DNA of 64,000 bases from Rosa chinensis (lineage: Eukaryota > Streptophyta > Magnoliopsida > Rosales > Rosaceae), in the NCBI RefSeq assembly GCF_002994745.2, contig NC_037091.1, forward strand, positions 54,855,612 to 54,919,611, written 5' to 3'. Positions within the stretch are counted from its first letter, which is position 1. The number at the start of each line of letters is the position of its first letter. Positions 44,942 to 59,520 of this stretch are shown one piece after another. The notes under the pieces were generated by a model that did not search any database, was not told the origin of the DNA, and worked only from the letters and a program-made list of their open reading frames with translations. A program made the translations under genes and the position numbers.

Positions 44942-47900
44942 TCAGAGGGCTTGAGATTTCTGGCGCTTTGTGTACTGAAGAATAGGCTCCTTGACCTACA
45001 GAAGAGGGAAAAGATTGCATTTTCATTAGTCCTATTGCCTGTGATACAAATCAGAGCAAACCATTCTATCATGAGGAGGCTGAATCATATTCATACCATG
45101 CTTGTTTTCCTGGAACGCTTGTCTTGCGTCGACCTACTACTGCACATCACTCTCTCATCTTCATCACAGTGGTTTGTGTTGCAATTTGCTCTGTTTTCAT
45201 CATTACCAGGTGCAAAACTCTCTCTTGAAATTTCTGGCTGCAAAGTTTCCACAAAACATTTATTAGTTTAGAGTTGAAACAGCTCAGTTGCAGGAGAAAA
45301 CTAACACGAAATGGAAGTGTAGAAGCATAAGCACAAGACACTCACCTGAGCCCGGCTTGTGGGGGTGTTTCCATGCTCCTTTCTTATTGAAGTAGTGTGC
45401 TCACTCCTCATTGGACTCTGTTCATTTGAATTAGCCCTTATTCTCATGCGTGTCAGATCTGATCCAATGGAGTGGAGCGCACCGCATGTGGATGTGTCTC
45501 TGTAGTTACTAGCTAATAACAAAAGCATTTTGTAGGTGTAAGTATTAAGCCGGTAATGTAAAGAACCAGGTGAACCACTAGAGCCTTAAACACAGTTTTC
45601 CTGCATAAAAGAACTTCTGCTTCTTACCAATGGGATAAAAATCTTGATGATTTGACTTGCTTTGGGGCTCAATATTGTCCACATCCTGTTCATTTACAAA
45701 GTCAGAGAGCAGTATAGGATACATTTCAAAAAAGATTTGCAGAAAGTTTGTAGAAATACCATTGCATCATAATTCAAAGCTTTCTGGACTTCAATAAGCT
45801 TTTTCTTGGTAATATCAGAATGGAGCACACGCTTTCCTGGAATGAAAAGTAGTGAGGACATGATTTGATTATGCATAAGTAATAGCGTACAAAGCTTTTA
45901 AAATGGCTCAAACTGAACAGATTGCTCACCTAGCCTTCGATTTCCCTTGGCTTCAACCAAACCTTCTTGCACCATCTTATCAATCATCTTGCGCACAGTA
46001 TTCTGATTTGCTTCTCCTCCAAGCTTGTTCTGAAGCTTCGCAATTGACACATACTGCATTGGAAGAACATGATAGAGTGCCTGCGATAGAAAACAATATC
46101 ACCTGATATGATATTGTATAAAAAACACTCCCAACAATAAACTTGTCTCCTCCTAAGAGGAACATAATGCATTATCATCATTCAATATACAGACCGCGTG
46201 ATCTTAATCTTAGGTTCACAGAAAAGTCATCAGACCATACAGATAATTGAGGAATTGGGAGTAAATTTTCAAAATGCTTGGACTTCATATACACATAAGT
46301 ATGACAAGACAGGCATCACAATCACCTTCATGTACAAGTGATCATTGGCGTTTGGAGTTTTTTCACTATCAGGGACCACTTGACAGTCCATTTCTTTTTT
46401 TACCTTGATAAATTCAAGGTCAGACTTCTGCATTGTGAAAATTCAAAAGGACAATTAGTTTGACTTGAAAGCAAGAAACAATTGAAAGAAAATTGAAATA
46501 CGACAAGAGGAAAAAACCTTCTTCCTGTTAATTGTGTAACTGTCCCCTCCAGTTTTTGATAGAACACCTTCAGCAACAAGCCTATCCATAATTTCTGCAG
46601 TCCAGCCAAAGCGAATCAAAATTTGTAAACCTCAAAAATAAGTAAAAAGAATGCAGCAGCAGGTATAAGTGCATTCTTCAGTTTACCTTCAGTCAGAACC
46701 TGCAAGTTATAATACAGAGATGGAGTCAATATGATATACATTAAGAATCATACCAATAGACTAAAGAACAGGAGAAAGCACAGCATGTTCTGTTAGCCAA
46801 CTGTACCAACAGTCAGTTTTTGGCACAAATTCCAGCAGAGAATTTAACAGTTGAAATCCGTACCACTGAGATGTCTGGGAAATTCGAGAGAACATCAGTA
46901 ACTTCAACATTGTCAAGATGGCGGCTACTGATCCAGTCCTTTATCCTAGAAAATTGCTGTTCATCTTCCTCTGGATCCTGAGTATCATCTGTAGCTGAAT
47001 ATTATAGAACAGATTGTTAGCCTAATACTACAGGAAAGTCGCAAAGGAAGGAGATGCAAAGTTTTAGGAAACAAAGCCCATAATTAGCTGATTAGTTAGC
47101 ACAGATTCCAAGTTAAAGATTTCTTTTTCACTCTCATTTTTCATGTGCAGATTGATCAGCTAACTTAGACGTGTAATTGATTTATTACCTTCATCATCCA
47201 TGCTGTTAACTTCCTGAGGTATGCTGTTGTCCTCCTGTGGTTGTCGCTTAGCTGTCAAGAAAACCATTGTTACTCCACAACAACTCAGACCAAAGCTCAC
47301 AGGAAGTGGGAATTATAGTATAAGGATTATATAAATCTACAACTCTTACCTATGGGGGCAACTATATATCGATCCTCTTGTGATTGGTTAACCTAGAAAT
47401 TATATACAAAGCATATCATCACTATCAGTGTTGCCAGCATAAGCCAAAGTAGATAGTTGATGAAACTCATAACATCAGTTTTACCTCACTGTCAGTTTCA
47501 GAAGAGTCATCCCTTTGCATGGAGTCAGCTCCTAAGCTCACTTCATCATCTTGATTATCATCATTTTCATCCTCACAGGGATCAAGCACGCTCTTTACCT
47601 GTATAAATACAAAGTAACACTAACTCAATCTGGCACAGGAAAAGGAGGATCTTAGCTTTTGCCATTCCAAAATAAAATCCTTATTCCTTACCTTGAGAGC
47701 TAAGACAAGATGCTTGCTGTTCACATTCCCGACCTCCAGTTTCAAAGGATTCTTTGTCCATGGGTTATGAGTTTCTTCTTCTGTGCAACATCTGAAGAAT
47801 GGAGGCTCATAATCTACTGGCTGAAATGTCAGAAAACTCCGTGAGCATTTGGCACGCAAAGTCATTAGACAAACAAAGAGGAGTATCAATCAGCTGAATT

Positions 47901-49532
47901 ATGAAAGCAATTAAAGAGGTATACCGTCACATCATCATAATATAGGAGTTTCATCAGTATGGTGCGCTGAAACAAACAAGAAATCACAAAATTGTAAATT
48001 GATTTACCAAAGCAACAAAGTCTTCTTGAACTTTGCATTAAGGCTAAAAACAAACACAGCTGTGTAGGAACTAAAACAAATTGTAGATGCACCTCTTCAG
48101 GCATCCTGTCCAGAGTTCTCATCAGTTGAACCAGTGTGCGGACCATTTTACAAGCAGAACTTCTGCACATTACCATAGTCCAACAGACTCAGAAATTGAG
48201 AACCAAACAACAAGAGATTAAGAATGAAATCTAGTACAACTTTGGACCAAAAGTCACCTCATCTGGTTGGGGGTAATTTCTGCTGTGGAGTCACACTTGA
48301 ATGTTCCACCATGCTTCTTGTTTCCAGAGCGACTGATATTCATTGAAACCTCCTGCCTCTCGGAATTTGAGTAACTGAATGAAACTGCAGGTCAAGAGTA
48401 ATATGAACAGATTAAATCTCTAAACAAGCATAAAACAGTTATCAGAGAAATTTTTATTCACACGCTAAATTCAACCAGCATGGAATCTGGTTCCTCACAG
48501 TCAATGGAATAGTACTTATTTAAATTATAGCGGTTAGTGAGAACAGTAAGTAGTATTAACAACAAATTGCCTCTTCTCATGTAGAATTGATCGAATCTTT
48601 TAAAGATGGAATTAAGTAGTTTGCTGTAAGCCTTACATGTGTATTCCTCTATCATCGGCCCTTCAACCTCTTCACACACACAGAACAAAAGCGTTTTCAG
48701 GTACTTCTTCTGCAAGGCGTCATATACACCTACGAATACATTAAAAGATTAACGGATTGATAGCCAAAAAAAAAAAAAAAAACCTAAAATCTCATAAAAT
48801 GAAAGAAAATCAAAACAGGAAAGCTCATCCAAATCAATGTACTCAGGCTATTCATACCTTTCTCCATCCAATCAATAAGTCTGCGAGACTCTGCATCCAT
48901 TGGCATTAGCTTTTTAATCTTCATCTCTTTTAAAGAAGCCAAAATTGCAATCAAAATCAACAACCGGCTTTTAAGTATGGCTAATAACAACGAAATCTAA
49001 TTTACCAAGCAGATCTACCTAAAGCAGGAACAGATTTATCATTGAAATACTTCTCCGGAAAAAGGCCTCTGATGTAACTGATATTGAATATAGCGATGCG
49101 AAGCAGGTTCCTCGTCTAACATTCACAGCAAATAGTAGAGAATTCAGACTCAAATTCACAGAATCATAGCTCAATTCCTCACCGCAGTTACAGAAAACTT
49201 AACATCTAACAATAAATGATATGAATCTAGGGTTTCTTCAACCAAAATTCAATTCTAAAATTCAAAGGCCTAATCACTACGATCGGTGACTACAAACAAC
49301 GACGAAGAGTTCTTTCACTACGATCTAAAAGCGAGCAATGGTTGCTTACCAGAAGAAGCGAATCCTGCTCGGTGATCTCCGCCTCCTTCAGTTTTTGTGC
49401 CACAACCTGTAAACAAAAATATGAACTAATAGTGAGATTAACAGTGAATTAAGCTCTGATAACCGGCCGTACGATCAGAACGACGAAGATCGCTAAGTAT
49501 AAACAACTTTCTCAGAGATCTTAGCTCACCAT
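44942..49532 (-). CDS. ASY1: meiotic HORMA-domain axis protein ASY1, copy 2 (apparently intact)
   Basis: Same 22-exon layout as copy 1. The first coding exon is only the ATG (49530-49532), followed by [19 protein letters not shown]; the last exon is 44942-44995 ([17 protein letters not shown], then TGA). I checked the splice borders one by one: all are GT-AG, including exon 5, whose acceptor AG is at 48730-48731. Expected product about 625 aa, with HORMA domain at about residues 15-230 and a conserved C-terminus ([15 protein letters not shown]). It keeps MRSSACKMV and a DEQQFSR stretch that is closer to the Arabidopsis protein than copy 1 (DELKFSR), but has Ser to Arg in SERQEV. Role: assembly of the meiotic chromosome axis in the nucleus. 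This is the better candidate for the functional gene. Confidence 0.92.
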
Positions 49533-50966
<1,434 letters not shown>

Positions 50967-53900
50967 TCACATTGGCACTAAAGAATCACCTCTATTTGAG
51001 TTTAGTGGATAATCAGCAGTAGCTATTTTCTCCCGGAGGTTGAATTTGTTTGCAATTAGCGGTCGAACATCTTCTACTCCAACCAAGCTTTCCAAAAAAG
51101 GAAGTAACAAAAGTAATTCTGTATCAGAACGATCATCAAACCAGCTCTCAATAGGTATTCCATTGTCCACTTGGAAACCAAATGCCTGGACAAAACCAAG
51201 GAACAAAACTGTTATACCTAACAACAACAAAATACTTTTGAGGACAATCATAACCCAGGTGTTTCCTCAATTCCTCCTGTGTTGTTCTATACATCCTTCA
51301 CTTTGTGTAACTCGAAAATAGATAAATTTCAAGTGCATGACTAAGAACCCAGCTGTGCCACTAGAAATAGTCCAAGTGCATACTAATGATAATATTTTAT
51401 ATAGCATCATCAATTGCAGATGATCAAGCATCGACTGAAGAGGCTAACTTGATGAATTTCATCAGAGTAAAGAAAGCCTCATTACAATTATCACCATATA
51501 TCAGAGGCTAATCCAATGCTCATTGATCCAATAGACAAACACACTCCAAAACTATGCCCTAAAAAATATCCACCGATATACTATATTCAAAAATCGTGTT
51601 TGAGTGTAAGGGTCGTGCATACATATAGTGAGACTATTATCTGAAGGATGGAGGGAGGTGGGAATAGTATACCTGTGGAGAGTTGTCGACTATGACAACA
51701 CGTGCCAAATCACGGCCAAGAACCGACAAATCTTTGAGATAATTCCCCTCCACAAAAACACAGGAATCACGAAAAACACGATGGCGAAAAATCTTCCTCT
51801 TCGGATCCAGCACATTTAGAAGCTGCTCTGCATAGATACTTTGACTAGCTGTGAAGATAATGATCTCGAAAAGAAGCGAAACTCTGTCCAGAAAATCTCT
51901 GAGGTGAGGACGGCATCGAACATATACTGTATGCTCTTGTAGGTTAAAATTTACAGGAAATGTGAAGTCTGCATCATCACAAGGTTCTAGTGTGGAATGT
52001 ACCAGAGTTTCTGCCAGATCAAAGCCACTTTCAGACACAAGACAAGACAATAATTCAATCTATACCCTCAACATGAAAATCAATAACTCAATCTTGTGTC
52101 ATATAAAGATTTTAGCCGAGATGACCGAAATGAATGCTAATCTACTCAAAATAGACATTTGGCACTCCTTACCAGGAGTAAGGAGTACACAATTGAACTA
52201 AATATTAATCAGATTTTCCATCAGATACAAAAAGCTAAGAGAGGATGCTCCTTCTCTGGAGAAAAATAGAGTTTAACACTCTAGGAGTACATTGGTAAAA
52301 ACAAACAATTTTTTTTGTGGTAAAAAATGAATGGAAAATAACTGAAAGTCTGAAGGTTCTCAATGTGTATCAGATTACCATCATAGTAAATGATCAAAGC
52401 AAAACAAGCTGCAAGGTAATTACTGTCTCTAGACACATCCAGACTATTTTGGCAGATCAGAAGGGTAAGAGAAAACTGAGTGAAACACCAAGTGACATAT
52501 CAAGCTTTAGCTTCATGAACAATGAGATGACAGATTAAAAAAGAATCCCAAGTCAACAGCTGTGCAGATAATATTGTAAACCATAAAGAACACCGTAATT
52601 TTCATTATTCTCACCATCCAAGTCCAAAACAAGACTTGTAGGAGGACAACTTCGAGTCTGCTTAGGCAGCAGCAACGGCCGAAAAGTGGGGACAACTGAG
52701 GACAAGTCAGGTAAGTTCTTGATAAATAAGTAAGGATCAAAGTCATCAAATTCCTCGCTCTCATCATCATCCACGTACAAATCAGTTGACATAGGTTCCT
52801 GACCATGCTCATCTAAACATTCCAACTTGGAATTTTTCATGGCAAGATATATGGCTGAGACTTCAGAAGAAATATTGGTTGCCTCCACAACTGCATGACA
52901 AAAAGAATACTCATTACTTGTACCATGTATCTCATATTTCTGTGCATTCAATTCCGCTCAATGTATGTGTATTTGATTACATATTACCAGGACATGTTAT
53001 AGTTACAGAAGATAATGAGGTCTCACAGTAGTTGTTCTCGTCTCGAACAGTGGACTCAGATGTCTCTTGGCCAACATAACCATGGTGTGCATCATCGGGT
53101 GAGTACTTTATTTCCATCTCTTTATGGAAATTGTGATCTCCATTTTGAAAGAATTTAACAAAATCAACTGAATAAAATGAAAAAGAATAAGGTCACACAC
53201 AATCCTGAAACAATCACAGGGGTATTGATGAGATCTTTTTAACCATTGAAAGAAATACCACTACATAAACATAAGAACCAGTGAAGAAAGGTATGTTCAA
53301 ATTTCATCTACCTCCATTGGCAGATTCTCCACCAGCATGTTTCGGTATGTGAAAGGCAGGAGAAAATATAGTTCCCAGAACGCAACCAGCAGCACCCTCC
53401 TCACAACCCTGCATTAGATTTGAAAAATTCACACAAATGCTCAAACAAAGTTCTAATTCTTCTTTTACAGTTAGATAATTACCTTATTCTCTTTGCAATC
53501 ATCACTTAAAGCATCATGCCCCAAACAAGCCTCGGCAGTCTCATTAAGCAGCAAGTCATAATTTGTACTTAACGTGCTTGCAGTAACAGGCTCCTCATTC
53601 TTCTTATGAGTCCCACCTGAAAGTTGTTACGGGAAGATGACAATTTAAATCAGCACTGGGAAATGTGATATCATAATTAATGTCTAATTCTTAATTGATG
53701 ACCTTTTACGGTTGTGGATGCAAAATTCAATAGTATCAGAAAGTAAGTGAAACAACATCATGTAAGAGGATATTTATACCAATAGAACCTCAAAATAATA
53801 AACAAAACGAAAAGACCTCTTATAATTGCCAATATTGAAACTATCATACTCAGTGGAGCATGACCTAAGGCAGGTCATGTCCAATGAGAACAGTCACCCC

Positions 53901-54736
53901 AGCATGTTTTTTTTTTTTTTGGGCCTTACGTGATAACAATTACCCAACTAACGGTCACTGCTCCTAGTATTCACCAATGACCAACCCCACTTCAAGAAAG
54001 CCTAGTAAAACTAGACAAGACCGAAGCTTTAAATTTCCTTTGCAAAGTTTTCTTCTATAAAATACTTGGCAAGTGTTCCAAATCCCCAAACTTCACAAAT
54101 ACAAACAGCTGGAGCTCTTTGAACTTGGAAAACCAAGAAGGAACAAACTGAACCATTTTACTTCTACTTTCATTCATGGTATCTAATGACAAAAATCGAG
54201 TTTTCAAAAATATAAAATTTCATTGAGACAAATGTACATATATTTTCTCAAGTTACAATTAATTCAATTCCCAAATTTTTTTACTTATCAGTCCTAATCC
54301 TTTAAATCCCCAATGAGTTAATCCTGAGTCCACCAATGAGTATACAACCACTCTACACTGTATTAAAGTTGAAAGAAATGTGCTGGGATATTCACTCAGT
54401 ATCAAACATGAGGTCTTTGCTAGAGAAAAAAGGTTGAGTAGGAGATCCACAAACAGAATGTTTGGGTGCACCACAACCTCAAAACTTTAATGGGTGCCAC
54501 ATTAGTATATATTGCATCCTACAAGAATGAAGACACTCTTCCAACTTTTTTCCTTAAAAATAGTGACAAGGCTACTTACCGAGTCTCTGCTTTCTGGATG
54601 AAGATGTAATCATATCTGTAACTTTGGTATCCAATACTTTGACATTTTCATGTGTTTTCTTCTGAGCTCTTGTAACCTTGGGACTGGTATGCTCTCTAGA
54701 AGCAGTTCTTCCAGAACTTTTTTTCCTTGTTTGCAT
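50967..54736 (-). CDS. SSP4: SCP1-like small phosphatase 4-like (CTD phosphatase, NIF domain)
   Basis: Seven coding exons: 54580-54736, 53483-53616, 53312-53408, 52988-53167, 52615-52890, 51673-52010, 50967-51185; 1401 nt, 466 aa, all borders GT-AG and in phase. It starts [16 protein letters not shown]. The first 290 residues are low-complexity, acidic toward the end ([14 protein letters not shown]). The C-terminal NIF/HAD domain (about 300-440) has the catalytic DxDxT motif split by an intron (LVLDLD then [10 protein letters not shown]), [56 protein letters not shown] and [14 protein letters not shown]. Length and layout fit Arabidopsis SSP4/SSP4b, nuclear phosphatases acting on the Ser residues of the RNA polymerase II CTD. 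A non-coding first exon precedes it. No defects seen. Confidence 0.9.
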
Positions 54737-55640
54737 TTCAACCTTGAACAAACTTGATTTTGAGAAGTCTGCAAATTCCAACTTTGAGTTAGATCCAGTT
54801 ACACAACCAAGCTTCCAATTTTCAACAATAGCATCCTATCTAGATTCCAAGAGTCAATGAAACTATATTGACCAATAAACTAATTATGAGCAAGAAAAAT
54901 CATGACTGAAAACTTCGGACAACCCAAAGATTTAGCCTTTCAAGAATTTGCAAAAGTAAATGGCAAACACGAATACTTCATTGAGCAAGAAATGATGAAA
55001 CGAAAAAGAGAACCCAAAATTAGTAACCAAAATGCCATTAAATCAAGCTCAATAACATGGGAAAAACCATTTTGTCGATATAATGTGCTCGACTAGTTCC
55101 CTCATTTGGGAAATAATAACCTCACAATGACCAATTACTAAGGTCCAACTCAAAACCCTAGAAACCCACTATCAAAAGCTGCAAGCTTAGGCCCCATAAC
55201 CACATGAAATGAACTAACTTCACTTCAATTCTCAAGCACAGATCACCATTCCCCCCAAATTTGAACCACTCAAAACATCAAAACCATACAATTAACACAC
55301 CCCTTGCTCTCCAAAACCCTAGAATCCAGCTCGAACAACCAAACCACTACCCCAGCAGCACCAGAACTTCAACTCATTCAAAACCAAAAGCAAGCATCAA
55401 TTCCCACAATCCCTACCTGAACTGAAATCAAGCTGCCAAAATCCCAAACCCGAAGCAACGGGCACAGTTCCCGAAACAGGGGTGGTGAATCGGCGAATGG
55501 AGAGGCGAGAAAGATCGCGGCTTTGTGAAGCTGGAGCAGAAACGAAACCCTAATTTTGATGAAAGAAGGGGTTTTGGGGTTTGGGATTTGAGAGCGTTTT
55601 CCCTCCAAGGTGTGGTGGTGTGGAAAAGAGAGGGAAAAGT
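54737..55640 (-). promoter_or_regulatory. 5' UTR exon and intron of the SSP4-like gene
   Basis: An acceptor at 54769-54770 (TGCAG before ACTTCTC) and a donor at 55415-55416 (CAG then GTAGGG) define an intron. The upstream exon spans 55417 to about 55640. That exon contains an upstream ATG (55608, MEGKRSQIPN...) whose frame does not join the main frame, so it would act as an upstream ORF if transcription starts above it. The transcription start is not determined. Confidence 0.55.
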
Positions 55641-57698
55641 CAGGAGGGATCGAAATTTTTATTTTGTCTGAAGAAAAAAAAAGGATGACTCCCTAAATTT
55701 TCTCTGCAATTTTTAGAATTTATTTGCTGGAATTTTTAGGTGAATTCGTGATTTTCTCTTGCAGGGGATTCTACTGTGGGGGATGCGAGTGTGGATCGGC
55801 ACTCGCGGTGGGATGACTGACAAGTGGTGGGTGTGGTATTTGGGCGGTGGTGATCGAGGGTTTGGGTTTGAAGTTGTGGGGGGTGAGAGTGGGTGAGGTA
55901 CTGGTGGAGTGCTTTTCTTCCACTCTTGCTCAAATTTTGGAAAGGGGAATCATTTTGCTGATGGAGATTTTGTCTTATTTTCATTTAGAGAGGTGCTTCT
56001 TTTTCTGGGAATCTTGAACTTGCCTCTCACTTTTTGGATATTCAACTGTGGCCCTGTAGTTTTCCTTTTCCTTTGGCCTTCATAGGAAAGAGCATGTTTA
56101 ATTAGGAGTTGATCACACTTTGATTTCGTTGTGTTGGAGAAATTTTTTTTTAAAGGGGTTTGGAATCAAGTTTAAATAGGAGGTTCAACCCCACGTTCGG
56201 CCTGTATGATTATTATTTATTATAGATACACTAGGCATCGAGGGAAACATAAAACCTGAATCCCTAGTCACAGAATACAACTTATAGAAATTCTCGTAGA
56301 GTAAATTATAAATAATAGAATGAGTCTCCTCTAACCATACATCATCATAGTGAATAAAGGAGATTAGGTCATCACACTTGTTGTTTCATGAGAACTAAAA
56401 CAAAATGAATAAAACGTGAAACTGAAGCCTTATTTAAGTGAAGTACCTACAGTCTAAGTTCTAACTCAATCAACATAGTAACAAACATAATAAATGTATT
56501 ATGAGTGTTCATCTTTTAGAAAAAAATAATAAATGTAATTGGTATATTTATATTTTTCAAATAATAATGTGTGGGGTGTTGAATTTGTTCAAATAAATTA
56601 AAGCGGGAAGTTAAACATACAAAGAGTTTAACTCCTAATTTGATGGATAAATTAGTAAGCGCTTCTTATTGTTCATGAATAAGTACATGAGTTGTGAGCA
56701 CACTCTTAATTCTCTCGTATATAGGGATGTTGATGTATTCCTTAATCGATTATTTGTAGTTTTAGCGAGCAATACTCTCTTATTTAGTATTTATCATATG
56801 GGGTCTAATCTTAAAACGACTGATCAACTTTTGATGAACTTCATCATTGCTAATCAGAATACTCATGCTCACGAACAATAAACTATCAAATACTTAATAT
56901 TCAACTTCTTGATGTATTTCAATTTACTGTCATCCTAATTTAAATTTAAAATTAGAGACTATAAACTTACACGTAATATTCATAGCAAGTCCGAAGTATA
57001 GTTAGAATTTAGAAACTAGGACTACTTAAGTGATAATACCGCATTAAATATCAAAAGTTACGAGCAAAATAATCCGAGTAGGACCAATTAGAAAAGAATG
57101 AAAAGAAAGCCCACGGCAAACTAAAGCTAAAGTACAATTAAGCCATATATTTCGGGTGGGTTGTTTAAATTTCAAAAGTTTGAGGGACTGTTGCAAAAAC
57201 ATAATTACGTTTGAAATAATTCCTCGTTGAGAGAATCTTTTTGAAATTTTGAAAATTGAACCAGCCCCTCTCTCACATCCGCACTTATCCTAAAATAAAA
57301 TGCCCACTTTCATGTTTGGGCCAACTGACCCGTCGTAGTAAATCGGGTTTCTGTTCAGTACGCCCACACCAACACTCAATTGTGGGTTGAACATGATTTT
57401 TTCTTTCCTTCAAGTTTTGCTTATGATGTTTAATAAAGTGATTTGGGAATAATAGAGGCCCAAACCTTTCCGGCTGCCCAGGGCGTGTTCCAATCAAGGT
57501 TCAAAATTTTGGTTGTTATTTACAAAATTTTTGATGAAAATTCAGGTGTTTATGGAAATATCGTTAAATATAGGTACGCAAATGCTAGTGTTAAATATAC
57601 TCGTCTGCAATCACATGCTCTGCATGTGTATGAAAAATTTTCGTTGTTAAAAAAAAAAAATAGAAAAGTGAGTAGTTATTGCAGAAGAAATAGATTTA
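55641..57698. other. intergenic, no gene seen
   Basis: AT-rich with scattered repeats. The stretch just above the SSP4-like gene (55640-56000) probably holds its promoter. Short frames near 55736-55984 and 56669-56881 are not supported. Confidence 0.4.
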
Positions 57699-58017
57699 GA
57701 CCCCGTTTGGGATTGCTTGGCTTTAAAAAAAATCAGTTTTTTTCAAAATTTTAGATTTTTTTGTGTTTAGTAAATAAATAAAAAGCAGCTTTAATTTAAA
57801 GTTATAGGTCACTGACATCAGATTTTAGAAGCAGCCTAGAGGTTGCTTTTAGAAGCTGTTGTAGATCAAAACACACTCTGCAATTGTTTTATGTACTGAC
57901 AGCACTTTTAAAAATATTATTTACCAAACACGAAACTATTTTAATTCACAGCTGATTATTCTCACAACACAGCAGCAGCAGTTTATTTTAAAAGTTACAG
58001 CAATCCCAAACTAGCCC
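57699..58017. mobile_element. MITE with CCCGTTTGGGATTGCT-type inverted ends
   Basis: Left end GACCCCGTTTGGGATTGCTT; right end read inward GGGCTAGTTTGGGATTGCTG, giving an imperfect inverted repeat of about 20 bp. The interior includes a TTTAAAA-rich stretch and CAGCAGCAG. No coding sequence. The superfamily (PIF/Harbinger or hAT) cannot be decided because no clean target duplication is visible. Confidence 0.6.
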
Positions 58018-58458
58018 TTTGTGGTAGTTATTGCAGAGAGAAAATAGTTGAAGAGAAAAGTGGGGGTTGTGGATCCTTTTTTTTTTTCTTAATAAAAATC
58101 TATTTTATAATTGTCCTATTTATCTTTGGGATTTAATTTATTCTCAAAGTTTTTTAATCTTTCATGGTTAAATTTGTCAAAATTTTCAGTTTTGGCTAAC
58201 AAAGCCTCTTCTCTTATTATTTTTTTTAATAGGATTTGATATTATTAGAAATCAAAGGAGTTCATGACAATTATAAATGAGATTATTCAACAAAACATTA
58301 TTAAAAATATTGTTATTTTGAGTGGGCATATCTCTCGAGTTTTGGACCAAAGAGATAAACTTCAAAATGTAACAATGCCGGTCATGATAGTTGGAATTTC
58401 TTTGAAAATAATGGAATTTTTGTAATTTTCCTTTATGTATATTTAATTATGTTCAATA

Positions 58459-59520
58459 TCTATACTATTATTAAGAGAAGAGGAATTCTCAACATGAACA
58501 GGGCAATAGATAATAATATCTATGGAGCAGGGAAACCCTAGAGCCTAAAGCGGCGGCAGACAACCCTCTTTGGGTTTTTCTCTGATCTCCGTCTGAACTA
58601 GCAACACCACGGCTTCTCGTTGTGGGTGTTAGGCTATCATCATCGAGCACTGGTGGTGGGTGTCGGGATTTCTCCGATCTGGCGGTAGAGTTCTATTGGT
58701 TTTCTTCTCACTTTGTTGGGATCGTTGAGGCAATACAGGGTGAGGGAGAGGCTAGACGATCATTGACCGATTACGATTACGATTGAGACAAAGCATATCT
58801 GTTAGGGTTGCCTTTGATCTCAGTGGAGTGACGACGTTGTTGGGCTGCAGCAGAGTTGAGGTCAGACTGTACAAGCCGATATTCTATCGAGTTTTGTCCT
58901 GTAAGGCTTGTTAAAGAAAGATAGTGACGACTTGCCTGGTTTTGGTAGTCACTGACCGAGGAGAGATGGTGTGGTGGAAAGGCAAGCCGCCAGATGATCT
59001 GTGGCAAGCGGCGATGGCCTTGCAGCGTGATTGGGCTTCTATTTACTTAGCTTAGGTTTGGGCTTGGGTCGTTAGGCCAGGGTTCAACTTGAGTCAACAA
59101 ATTTAAGAGAGCAAGAAGACCAACCTGTTGCCGAGGTTGTTAGTTGCTGAGGGGACTGAAGGTGGTACTACCTCCAACCCAAAGGGGAAGGAGAAGGTGC
59201 TTTCCTAGATCTCTATGGTGCCTAGATATCTGGATGCAAGTCTTTTAAAGTAGGAATTTTCTCTATGGGTTTTTCTAAGATGTTTCTAGTCTTTAGTTTG
59301 TACCACAATTGAGTGTTGGCAGATTAGGCTAGATGATTGATTTTTCCTTAAGAAGTGAGTTATTCTTGCTTAGTTAGGCTTGCTCTCCAGCGAGCGTCCC
59401 TTTAGACTTTAATGAGTTTAGTATAGACTTAGATAAGATATCTGGTGTTTGTACCAGGTTTCTTGTGTAAATACTTGTTAGACTCTGGCCCGATACAAAT
59501 AATTTTCTTTTAAAAGAAAA
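58459..59520 (+). mobile_element. Helitron 5' end followed by retroposon-like sequence
   Basis: TCTATACTATTATTAAGAGAAGAGG at 58459 is a standard Helitron 5' end, preceded by A. Downstream (58540-59480) is GC-richer sequence that ends TCTGGCCCGATACAAATAATTTTCTTTTAAAAG, a form seen at LINE or SINE 3' ends. No ORF is convincing, and no CTAG hairpin end was found. Confidence 0.45.
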
